In this document: positions 1 through 5,658 of the stretch, piece by piece
Layout: every line of letters starts with the position of its first letter
Position numbering within the stretch: the first letter of the stretch is position 1
DNA from: Microcystis sp. T1-4
GTDB lineage: Bacteria > Cyanobacteriota > Cyanobacteriia > Cyanobacteriales > Microcystaceae
NCBI RefSeq assembly: GCF_000297435.1
Contig: NZ_CAIP01000396.1
Coordinates: forward strand, 1 to 9,102
Reading direction: 5' to 3'
DNA: 9,102 nucleotides
Translations under genes and position numbers: made by a program
The notes under the pieces: generated by a model
What the model was told of the DNA's origin: nothing
What the model saw: the letters and a program-made list of their open reading frames with translations, nothing else
Databases searched by the model: none

Positions 1-450
1 CCGGATGTAATTGTCGAGATTCTCTCCGATTCTACGGCCAATATTGACCGCAATAACAAGAAAATTCTCTACCAAAATACCTTTCGCACTCCTAATTATT
101 TTTGGTTCGATCCCAATAGTTTAGAATTGCAAGGATTTAGACTAATTGAGGGACAATATCAAGCCATTTCTCCCAATGACCAAGGTTATTTATGGAGTGA
201 ACAGTTAGGATTATATTTAGGGATATTTGACCGTAAACTGCGTTATTTTACCGCCGATGGTCAATTAGTCCCCACTCCTCAAGAAGCGGAATTAGAGCAA
301 AGACAGGCAAAAGAACAGGCTCTTTTAGAAAAAGAACAGGCTATTTTAGAGAAAGAACAGGCTATTTTAGAGAAAGAAAGGGAAGGTCAGGCTAAGGAAA
401 AATTGGCACAAAAACTACGAGAATTAGGCATCGATCCCGATACAATTTAA
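1..450 (+). CDS. Uma2-family (DUF820) PD-(D/E)XK nuclease-like protein, 5' end outside window
   Basis: The reading frame is open from the first base and ends at TAA 448-450, so only the last 149 residues are visible. The segment starts PDVIVEILSDST, then has D16, K20/K21, an LY, and PNYFWFDP. This is the conserved second half of the Uma2 fold, where the Asp of PD, the Glu of VEI and a downstream Lys are the expected catalytic residues. After the core comes a domain ending near residue 95, then a charged helix rich in E, K, Q and A (about residues 95-135) with three near-identical heptads of the type EQAILEK. Uma2 genes are very numerous in cyanobacteria and their role is largely unknown; the nuclease assignment comes from family fold. 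A TTG at 127 is not the start, because the conserved core lies upstream of it. It lies 46 bp before the methyltransferase gene, same strand; whether they share a transcript is unknown. Confidence 0.88.
   Translation, partial: PDVIVEILSDSTANIDRNNKKILYQNTFRTPNYFWFDPNSLELQGFRLIEGQYQAISPNDQGYLWSEQLGLYLGIFDRKLRYFTADGQLVPTPQEAELEQRQAKEQALLEKEQAILEKEQAILEKEREGQAKEKLAQKLRELGIDPDTI
310..372 (+). repeat. Three tandem 21-bp copies inside the Uma2 coiled-coil tail
   Basis: Copies lie at 310-330, 331-351 and 352-372. The last two are identical and the first differs at two positions. Each encodes one heptad (KEQAxLE), so gain or loss of a copy keeps the frame and lengthens or shortens the predicted coiled coil by two helical turns. 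Confidence 0.9.
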
Positions 451-496
451 CTGAAGTGGCAAAAGTTCTGGAGAAAGTAAACCTAAATGAGAGGTC

Positions 497-3400
497 GTGA
501 GAAAACTTATGAGTGATATTGAACTTCGGCAGTCAGTTTATGACCTTCTTTCATCCCTGAGAGGATTAGATGCGCTCAAAAAATTATTCTGGTCCGAGTT
601 AAATTACGAGCGAGAAAATCAAACCCTGTCCCGACGCAATTGGCCAGATAAAGCAGTAGAAGCATTAGCAGAAGACCCAATTTTATTGGCTTCTGGGGGG
701 GAAGATTTTCAGGTTATCTATGCTCGTCTCAACTCTAAGCAACTGCTGCTCAATTTAGAGCGTCTTGTCGTCACTCAACTGCTAAAAAACCATCCCTACA
801 CTCTCTTTATTTTCTCTGATTTCCACCAAGAACGGTGGCATTTTATCAATGTTAAATATGATGTTAAACAAGAAAAACGGCAAGTCTTGCGGCGAATTAC
901 AGTGGGTCCGGGGGAACAGTTACGAACCGCCACAGAACGCCTAAGTTTACTGGATTTAGATAATATTAGTTCCGAGTCTCCTTTAGCGATTCAGGAACGT
1001 CATGATGAAGCTTTTGATGTTGAGAAAGTTACTAAGAAATTTTTTGAACAGTATCGCTCGGTCTTTGAAAAAGTTGAGCAATTAATTACTAAAACTATCC
1101 CTAATGCTGACCAGAGAAGACTATTTACTCAGAAGCTATTTAATCGCCTGATGTTTATTGTTTTTATCCAGAAAAAGGGTTGGCTGAAGTTTAACGAACA
1201 AACAGACTATCTAGAAACATTATGGCAGGATTATCAGAATGATAACAGCACCTCGGACAAAAACTTTTATCATAATCGCTTGACTCATCTGTTTTTTACG
1301 GGACTAAATAATCCCCAACAAACGGATATTATTGGTATCAATAACGGTGGTTTTCTTCGGCAAATAATTGGCACAGTTCCCTATCTTAATGGGGGATTAT
1401 TTGAACAGGATGAAGATGACCGCAATCCTAATATAATAGTACCCGATCAGGCGATCGATGTTATCTTACAGGGCCTTTTTAGTAATTTTAATTTCACTGT
1501 AACTGAGAGTACACCCCTTGATGTGGAGGTAGCAGTGGACCCAGAAATGTTGGGAAAAGTGTTTGAAGAATTAGTCACGGGAAGACATAAATCAGGTAGT
1601 TATTACACACCTAAACCGATTGTTTCTTTTATGTGTCGGGAGGCTTTGAAGGGATATTTAGGAGGCTATGAAGCCTTAGTTGATGAACATAATGTAGAGC
1701 AGATAAACGTTCCAAAAGCTCGTGATCTTTTGCAGAAACTGAGCGAAGTGAAAATAGTAGATCCTGCTTGTGGAAGTGGCGCTTATCTATTAGGTATGCT
1801 GCATGAACTACATTCGCTTACTCGTTTGCTTGACACCCGCGCTCAACTGGAAAATGCTCGTGATGATTACCACCGTAAACTCAATATTATTCAAAATAAT
1901 CTCTATGGTGTAGATATTGATGAATTTGCGGTAAATATTGCTCGATTACGTCTTTGGCTATCACTAACTGTAGAATTTGACGGTGAGCATCCTGAACCGT
2001 TACCTAACTTAGATTTTAAGATTGAATCTGGTGATAGTCTCACTGCTCCTAATCCAGAGAATGTAGGACAGTACACTCTTCGAGGCCAGATAATTCGCCA
2101 ATATAGAGATGCAAAAAACTCTTATCTGACAATGAGTGAAGGAGTTCAAAAGCAAATTTTCAAACAAAAAATCAATGAATTTAAAGCTGAAATTGCTTTG
2201 ATAACCCATGGAAGTAATAAGGTTAACGGATTTGATTGGGCCGTAGAATTTGCTGAAGTTTTTTCACAAAAGGGGTTTGATATTGTCTTAGCTAATCCGC
2301 CTTATGGTGCGACTGTTGGTGACAGGGTGCGCGATCTCTATTTTGACCGTCTGACTGATGGCGCACAATCCAAAGATACTTATGGTTTATTCATGGCCCG
2401 TGGCTTGCAGTTGCTACGTTCTGGCGGTCAATTATGTTACATAGTTTCTGATACTTGGCGGACTATTAAAACTCACAAACCTTTAAGAAAGCTATTTCTT
2501 GAAAAGACCACTATTGCTCATTTTATCGATCTGCCTTCTTGGGTTTTTAATGCTACAGTTAATACTTGTATTTTGACCGTTGCTAAAAATACGGCATCTG
2601 AAAGCCATGATCTAATCGCCGCAGATTTGCGTAGCCTTCAAATCGGGGACTGGAATAAACTAACTGAGAACCTAGCTGCGATCGCTGCTCATAGTGTGGA
2701 TTTACAAACGATAGATTATGCTCGTTATACTTATCCCCAATCTTTGATAGCTACTTATGATAACTTGTCACTTTTCATCGGTTCACCCAAGCTTTATCAG
2801 TTGTTGAGCAATAGTAATTTTTCTCGCTTGGGGACAATAGCTGATGTAAAAGTAGGACTTCAAACGAGTGACAATGATTACTATCTTCGTAAACGTAGAG
2901 GAGCAAGGGGAAGTTATGAAATATTAGACGAGAGTAAATTACTTACTGATGCTGATATTGCAGGCTTAAGTGATGATGAAAAACTAAATGGAGTAGCTCC
3001 CAATAAGTATAATAATCGCTGTTTTCTGCCCTTTGATAAAGGCGGCGAAAGTAATACTGATGAAGGTTGGCTTCCCAATTACTATGTACCGACACAATAT
3101 TTGATAGATTGGTCAAGAGATGCTGTCCATCGCCTCCGCACTGCTACTATTGCTGATGTTAAACGGCGAAAAAAAGAATTCAATAAGATTGAACCACAAG
3201 AGGAACACAGGATTGCCTCTCGTTTTCAAAACTCAGAATATTATTTTCAAGAGGGGATAACATTTTCGCCTACTGGTATTTATAGTCCTACTTTTCGATT
3301 GGGAAGTGGCTGTATTTTTGGCAATAAAGGTTCAACTATTTTTGTTAGAGGGATTGAACCAAGAGTTTTACTAGGATTTTTAACTTCTATTGTCTCTCGT

Positions 3401-4270
3401 TATTTACTCAAGAGCTATGTATCCCATACAGTTGAAACAGGGGAAGAAGTTTTAACACGACTGATATTACCTTCATTAAGTCCTGATTTGCACGATAGAA
3501 TCAAAACTTTAGTTGAAAGTATTATTAATCAACAAAAGCATAATCAAAGCTATCCCTATCATTTACATGAACAAAAAGAAATTGATGCCATTATTTATCA
3601 ACTCTATGAATTAGACTATGAGGATATTCGTGAAATAGAACTTTGGTACTGTCGCCGCTATCCTAAACTAGCAAAAGCTCAGGGAGTATTAGCCGAAGTA
3701 AAAGAAAAGTATGAAAGACATATAGAACACTGTAGTCGAGTTTTGACAAAGCCTCCTACTTACTGGAAATCTCATCCAATTCTGAGTCTGATTGCTCAAG
3801 GTGAAGGAAGCAAACTAGAGTTCAAAGAAACTCTAAGAGTAGATATTAAGACAAATACAAAAAATAAAGATGTTCTTCTTGCATCCTTAAAAAACATTAC
3901 AGCCTTTTTAAATACCGATGGTGGTACTCTTCTCATTGGAGTTTCTGATAATTTAGAAATAAAAGGACTTGAGCCAGATTATACTGTTGGAAAAGGAAAA
4001 AATAAGGATGGTTTTGAGAATAATTTACGACAAATTATGGAGTCAAAAATTACACCTTATCCACTTCATCCTAATAAAGTTTTAGTGATGGTAGAATTTT
4101 TTACGCTTCCTGAAGGAGAAATTTGTCAGGTTGAAGTTAAGCCACTGGATTTATCAGAAATTGCTTATCTAGAAGGTAAAATTTTCATTAGAGATGGAAA
4201 TAGAACTAAGGAATTGAAAGGCGACACTCTAGAATCTTGGAAACAGAAAAGAAACCTATCATCAAATTAG
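497..4270 (+). CDS. Eco57I/TaqI-like N6-adenine DNA methyltransferase with C-terminal AlbA_2 domain
   Basis: Predicted to methylate adenine at N6 in a specific DNA site using S-adenosylmethionine. Residues count from GTG 497. In order: an N-terminal region (1-205) without a recognisable PD-(D/E)XK nuclease motif; a helical segment typical of these enzymes (about 209-229, FTQKLFNRLMF...KKGW); the substrate-loop motif SGSYYTP (366-372); motif I DPACGSG (422-428); GVDIDE (471-476); catalytic motif IV NPPY (600-603); a TaqI-like target-recognition region from about 776 (RLGTIADVKVGLQTS); and the usual end motif EIDAIIYQLYEL near 1035. Instead of stopping there, the chain continues through a charged linker into an AlbA_2-like domain (about 1088-1250: EGSKLEFKETL at 1103, NTDGGTLLIGVSDN at 1139-1152, then IFIRDGNRTKEL). 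The start could be GTG 497 or ATG 509; GAGAGG at 489-494 is too close to the first and rather far from the second. Likely partner of the PLD-helicase gene downstream. Not proven to be a type IIG enzyme, since I see no nuclease motif. Confidence 0.93.
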   Translation: MRKLMSDIELRQSVYDLLSSLRGLDALKKLFWSELNYERENQTLSRRNWPDKAVEALAEDPILLASGGEDFQVIYARLNSKQLLLNLERLVVTQLLKNHPYTLFIFSDFHQERWHFINVKYDVKQEKRQVLRRITVGPGEQLRTATERLSLLDLDNISSESPLAIQERHDEAFDVEKVTKKFFEQYRSVFEKVEQLITKTIPNADQRRLFTQKLFNRLMFIVFIQKKGWLKFNEQTDYLETLWQDYQNDNSTSDKNFYHNRLTHLFFTGLNNPQQTDIIGINNGGFLRQIIGTVPYLNGGLFEQDEDDRNPNIIVPDQAIDVILQGLFSNFNFTVTESTPLDVEVAVDPEMLGKVFEELVTGRHKSGSYYTPKPIVSFMCREALKGYLGGYEALVDEHNVEQINVPKARDLLQKLSEVKIVDPACGSGAYLLGMLHELHSLTRLLDTRAQLENARDDYHRKLNIIQNNLYGVDIDEFAVNIARLRLWLSLTVEFDGEHPEPLPNLDFKIESGDSLTAPNPENVGQYTLRGQIIRQYRDAKNSYLTMSEGVQKQIFKQKINEFKAEIALITHGSNKVNGFDWAVEFAEVFSQKGFDIVLANPPYGATVGDRVRDLYFDRLTDGAQSKDTYGLFMARGLQLLRSGGQLCYIVSDTWRTIKTHKPLRKLFLEKTTIAHFIDLPSWVFNATVNTCILTVAKNTASESHDLIAADLRSLQIGDWNKLTENLAAIAAHSVDLQTIDYARYTYPQSLIATYDNLSLFIGSPKLYQLLSNSNFSRLGTIADVKVGLQTSDNDYYLRKRRGARGSYEILDESKLLTDADIAGLSDDEKLNGVAPNKYNNRCFLPFDKGGESNTDEGWLPNYYVPTQYLIDWSRDAVHRLRTATIADVKRRKKEFNKIEPQEEHRIASRFQNSEYYFQEGITFSPTGIYSPTFRLGSGCIFGNKGSTIFVRGIEPRVLLGFLTSIVSRYLLKSYVSHTVETGEEVLTRLILPSLSPDLHDRIKTLVESIINQQKHNQSYPYHLHEQKEIDAIIYQLYELDYEDIREIELWYCRRYPKLAKAQGVLAEVKEKYERHIEHCSRVLTKPPTYWKSHPILSLIAQGEGSKLEFKETLRVDIKTNTKNKDVLLASLKNITAFLNTDGGTLLIGVSDNLEIKGLEPDYTVGKGKNKDGFENNLRQIMESKITPYPLHPNKVLVMVEFFTLPEGEICQVEVKPLDLSEIAYLEGKIFIRDGNRTKELKGDTLESWKQKRNLSSN
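2678..2685. other. HIP1 octamer GCGATCGC
   Basis: Palindromic octamer that is highly over-represented in many cyanobacterial genomes. It falls inside the methyltransferase gene and supports a cyanobacterial source. Confidence 0.85.
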
Positions 4271-4359
4271 TACAAAAATGCTTAGATGCCAAAGGAGTTA
4301 ACTGTGAAGAATGGGAGAAAGAGATAGATGAGAGAGTAGCGGCATTGTATGGATTGTAA
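4261..4359 (+). pseudogene. Out-of-frame C-terminal tail of a methylase-like protein (ends EIDERVAALYGL)
   Basis: Right at the methyltransferase stop another frame (-1 relative to that gene) reads IKLVQKCLDAKGVNCEEW, then EKEIDERVAALYGL and TAA at 4357-4359. The frame is open from 4210, so it overlaps the last ~58 bases of the methyltransferase gene. The EID...LYGL ending is the usual C-terminal signature of Eco57I/TaqI-like methylases and mirrors EIDAIIYQLYEL inside the upstream protein. No start codon with a ribosome site precedes it. It is best read as a leftover 3' end of a related gene, or as the original end of this gene put out of frame by an indel. A translated -1 frameshift product is less likely because I see no canonical slippery heptamer with a downstream structure. 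Confidence 0.55.
4326..4357 (+). repeat. 32-bp exact direct repeat, left copy
   Basis: This 32-bp stretch begins AGATGAGAGAGTAGC and ends TATGGATTGT. It recurs without mismatch at 4449-4480, 123 bp further on. In this copy it codes for the DERVAALYGL end of the methylase-like tail, and its last T opens the TAA stop. Confidence 0.95.
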
Positions 4360-4365
4360 GGGGTT

Positions 4366-4398
4366 AGATACCCGACTTCTTAAAGAAGTCGGGTATCT
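4366..4398. repeat. Perfect 15-bp-arm palindrome (hairpin), loop TAA
   Basis: Left arm 4366-4380 (AGATACCCGACTTCT) and right arm 4384-4398 (AGAAGTCGGGTATCT) are exact reverse complements separated by TAA. It sits between the two 32-bp repeats, after the stop of the methylase tail. No T-run follows the right arm, so it is not a typical intrinsic terminator, although it could still protect or end a transcript. Its perfection is more like a dispersed palindromic element or the subterminal hairpin of an IS200/IS605-type element remnant. Confidence 0.85.
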
Positions 4399-4448
4399 GA
4401 AATCATCACAGCGAATCTGTTAAAATAGAGGTAAATAAACCAGTCGTC

Positions 4449-4480
4449 AGATGAGAGAGTAGCGGCATTGTATGGATTGT
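4449..4480 (+). repeat. 32-bp exact direct repeat, right copy
   Basis: Identical to 4326-4357. It again encodes DERVAALYGL in one frame, this time followed by TGA at 4480-4482. The frame upstream is closed by TAA at 4432-4434, so only about 15 codons are open and this is not a gene. With the left copy it brackets 91 bp containing the hairpin. Confidence 0.95.
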
Positions 4481-4502
4481 GAACCTTAAGATTGTTACAA
4501 GA

Positions 4503-4535
4503 TGCTAAAATTAGGAAAACCTGCTAAAATCAGGA
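4503..4535 (+). repeat. Two short direct repeats TGCTAAAATYAGGA
   Basis: Copies at 4503-4516 and 4522-4535 match at 13 of 14 bases, with starts 19 bp apart, just upstream of the xisH remnant. Each contains TAAAAT, which resembles a -10 box, but I see no well-spaced -35 box, so promoter activity is only a guess. Confidence 0.6.
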
Positions 4536-4536
4536 T

Positions 4537-4598
4537 ATGCCGGCTAGGGATATCACAGAGAGGAGATCGTAGAATGGCAATCAACTACAGTGAATTAG
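4537..4598 (+). pseudogene. xisH: xisH remnant: first codons joined to last codons, middle deleted
   Basis: ATG 4537 opens MPARDIT and meets TAG at 4570-4572. MPARDI is the standard start of XisH, the fdxN-element excision controlling factor, a nuclease-fold protein of about 140 residues. In another frame, 4551-4598 reads YHREEIVEWQSTTVN and a stop, matching the usual XisH C-terminus, and it overlaps the start of xisI as intact xisH-xisI pairs often do. So nearly all of the gene, some 350-400 bp, appears to have been lost, with the two ends joined out of frame around 4549-4557. The family identification rests on memory of conserved XisH termini. The 5' match is short, but its position directly before xisI makes chance unlikely. 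Confidence 0.7.
4558..4565 (+). promoter_or_regulatory. Ribosome binding site of xisI
   Basis: GAGAGGAG lies 8 bases before ATG 4574. It decides the start: an upstream in-frame ATG at 4502 would add 24 residues unlike XisI and lacks a comparable site. The site lies within the xisH remnant. Confidence 0.75.
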
Positions 4599-4900
4599 TT
4601 AAATCCCTCATTGAAGAACAAGCTAAAATTCAGCAGTCTAGTGAAATTTCCCTAGAAATAATCTTTGACGATCTGAGAAAACATTATTTATTAGTACAAG
4701 TTGGTTGGCATAATAATCATTGGATTTATGGATGTCTTTTACATTTAGATATTATTAACAACAAAGTTTATCTTCAACAGAACAACACAGAAATTTCAGT
4801 AGCTGAAAAGTTAGTTAAACTAGGAATTCCTAAAACAGATATTGTCATCGGATTTCACTCTCCATTTAAACGAAAATTCACAGAATATGCCATTAATTAG
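4574..4900 (+). CDS. xisI: XisI family protein (fdxN element excision controlling factor)
   Basis: The 108-residue protein (start MAINYSELVKSLIEEQ) matches the XisI family along its whole length, close to the usual ~110 residues. Conserved blocks visible are HYLLVQVGWH (37-46), IYGCLLHLDI (51-60), a QxNxTE turn (68-73), and GIPKTDIVIGFHSPFKR (84-100) followed by TEYAIN. In heterocystous Nostoc, XisH and XisI are needed with the recombinase XisF for excision of the fdxN element. Most cyanobacteria hold many xisH/xisI pairs far from any such element, and their role there is uncertain, with toxin-antitoxin behaviour suspected. Here there is no recombinase and the partner xisH is only a remnant, so this copy is an orphan. 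The frame itself is intact. Confidence 0.92.
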   Translation: MAINYSELVKSLIEEQAKIQQSSEISLEIIFDDLRKHYLLVQVGWHNNHWIYGCLLHLDIINNKVYLQQNNTEISVAEKLVKLGIPKTDIVIGFHSPFKRKFTEYAIN

Positions 4901-4903
4901 GAG
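4898..4903 (+). promoter_or_regulatory. Ribosome binding site overlapping the xisI stop
   Basis: TAGGAG at 4898-4903 uses the xisI stop codon and lies 10 bases before ATG 4914. It supports ATG 4914 as a true former start despite the frameshift in that small gene. Confidence 0.55.
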
Positions 4904-4913
4904 TAAAAATAAT

Positions 4914-5023
4914 ATGGAAAAACAACTTATCAAGCATTACAATTACCGATTGAATTAATTCAGAAAACTCTCTCTATTCTAGATCGTGAAACTGCCGTCT
5001 TAGTTGAGCAAGCTTTATCCTAA
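4914..5023 (+). pseudogene. Micro-ORF broken by a 1-base shift in an A-run
   Basis: From ATG 4914 the frame gives MEKQLIKHYNYRLN and stops early. If the run of five A at 4917-4921 had six, the frame would read MEKTTYQALQLPIELIQ and on to ILDRETAVLVEQALS, 36 residues, ending at TAA 5021-5023. That restored peptide is regular, amphipathic and helical, runs to just 6 bases before the next gene, and has a ribosome site. I therefore call it a small gene with a one-base deletion in a homopolymer (or a sequencing error). I do not recognise the family. Its place before an antitoxin-like gene suggests a small antitoxin or partner peptide, which is inference only. Confidence 0.55.
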
Positions 5024-5029
5024 AATACC

Positions 5030-5263
5030 ATGAAAATACAAGGAATTATCAAAGGCAATACTATCGAGCTATTAGAGGATTTATCTCTTCCTAATGGCGT
5101 AAGAATTTCTCGGTCAATTCCCGATAATTTAATTCAAAAAAAATTATTGTGGGAAGACTTAGAAACTCTTATTGGAGTATGGAAAAATCAACCAGAACTC
5201 GATGATATTTTTTCTGAAATTGACCGAGAGCGCCATGCACTATGGACAAAAGTATGTTATTGA
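5030..5263 (+). CDS. Antitoxin-like small protein (DUF104/AF2212-like N-terminus), 3' end altered
   Basis: The 77-residue product starts MKIQGIIKGNTIELLEDLSL, then PNGVRI, a pattern of short beta strands seen in small cyanobacterial antitoxins of the DUF104/AF2212 kind. A helical part LWEDLETLIGVWKNQPELD and a tail EIDRERHA follow. Up to residue 70 it reads as a normal member; the last seven residues (LWTKVCY) are encoded by DNA that, in another frame, belongs to the following DUF6883 remnant. The natural C-terminus thus seems replaced through a deletion at about 5231-5242. ATG 5030 has no Shine-Dalgarno sequence and lies 6 bases after the stop of the preceding micro-ORF, which suggests translational coupling that the upstream frameshift would now weaken. 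No complete toxin is present next to it. Function not proven. Confidence 0.65.
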   Translation: MKIQGIIKGNTIELLEDLSLPNGVRISRSIPDNLIQKKLLWEDLETLIGVWKNQPELDDIFSEIDRERHALWTKVCY

Positions 5264-5366
5264 TTTTCCCCTGACTCATCAAAACAAAACCGCCATTATT
5301 CACAGTGTTTGGATCATCAGAAATGACGAAAACTTTCCCCGCTTAGTGACTTGTTATGTACTTTAA
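5235..5366 (+). pseudogene. DUF6883 C-terminal remnant
   Basis: In a frame different from the preceding gene, ATG 5235 opens MHYGQKYVIDFPLT. The frame continues to HSVWIIRNDENFPRL and ends VTCYVL at TAA 5364-5366. YGQxYxxDFxLT, WIIR and ENFPRLVTCYVL are the conserved closing motifs of DUF6883 proteins, which are normally about 100 residues or more. The first half is missing: upstream DNA in this frame is just the antitoxin-like gene read out of frame. A 43-residue product could start at 5235, but there is no ribosome site. The intact DUF4926 gene starts 12 bases after its stop, the arrangement I expect for a DUF6883-DUF4926 pair. I read this as a deletion joining the antitoxin-like gene to the last third of DUF6883. 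Confidence 0.65.
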
Positions 5367-5370
5367 GGAG
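5364..5370 (+). promoter_or_regulatory. Ribosome binding site of the DUF4926 gene
   Basis: TAAGGAG overlaps the stop codon of the DUF6883 remnant and stands 8 bases before ATG 5379. It is a strong site and suggests that the two genes were once translated as a coupled pair. Confidence 0.75.
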
Positions 5371-5378
5371 ATAATCAA

Positions 5379-5606
5379 ATGAAACTCTTAGATGTAGTTG
5401 CCTTATTAGAAGACTTACCCCAATTAGGATTATATTGCGGACAAGTCGGAACAATTGTAGAAGTTTATGAACCGACAGTTTTTGAAGTGGAATTTAGCGA
5501 CACATCAGGACGTGCTTATGCTATCGAAACCTTACAAGAAAATCAACTAATGTTATTACATCATTCTCCCTTAAAACCTAAAAATTTACCTGTAAATATA
5601 GGGTAA
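5379..5606 (+). CDS. DUF4926 domain protein
   Basis: The 75-residue protein starts MKLLDVVALLEDLPQLGL. It then shows CGQVGTIVEVYEPTVFEVEF and SGRAYAIETL, the compact SH3-like beta-barrel pattern of DUF4926. Family members are about 60-90 residues, so the length is normal, and the frame is intact with a good ribosome site. The last ~18 residues (HHSPLKPKNLPVNIG and just before) form a basic, proline-containing tail outside the conserved core. Biochemical function is unknown. In cyanobacteria such genes commonly sit next to DUF6883 genes, and a toxin-antitoxin-type or regulatory pairing is a guess. Here the DUF6883 partner is truncated, leaving this gene as the survivor. Confidence 0.8.
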   Translation: MKLLDVVALLEDLPQLGLYCGQVGTIVEVYEPTVFEVEFSDTSGRAYAIETLQENQLMLLHHSPLKPKNLPVNIG

Positions 5607-5658
5607 ATTTTCTTAAAAAACATTATTGATATAACAATTCTCTTATGGATATCGAACT

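Noticed and set aside
127..450. A separate 107-residue gene starting at TTG 127
   Set aside because: The same frame is open to base 1 and its upstream part encodes the conserved Uma2 core, so the TTG is internal.
2009..2209. Minus-strand reading frames inside the two large genes (also near 7160-7378, 7614-7805, 8314-8526 and 8736-8993)
   Set aside because: They lie wholly within strongly supported plus-strand genes and show no family motifs of their own.
4366..4398. Intrinsic (rho-independent) terminator
   Set aside because: The stem is perfect, but the right arm is followed by GAAATCATC and not by a T-run, so I list it as a repeat.
4310..4480. CRISPR array
   Set aside because: Only two copies of the 32-bp repeat exist, the spacing is 91 bp, the repeat encodes part of a protein tail, and there are no cas genes.
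4502..4573. An N-terminal extension of XisI from ATG 4502
   Set aside because: The extra 24 residues are unlike XisI, span the xisH remnant, and the strong ribosome site points to ATG 4574.
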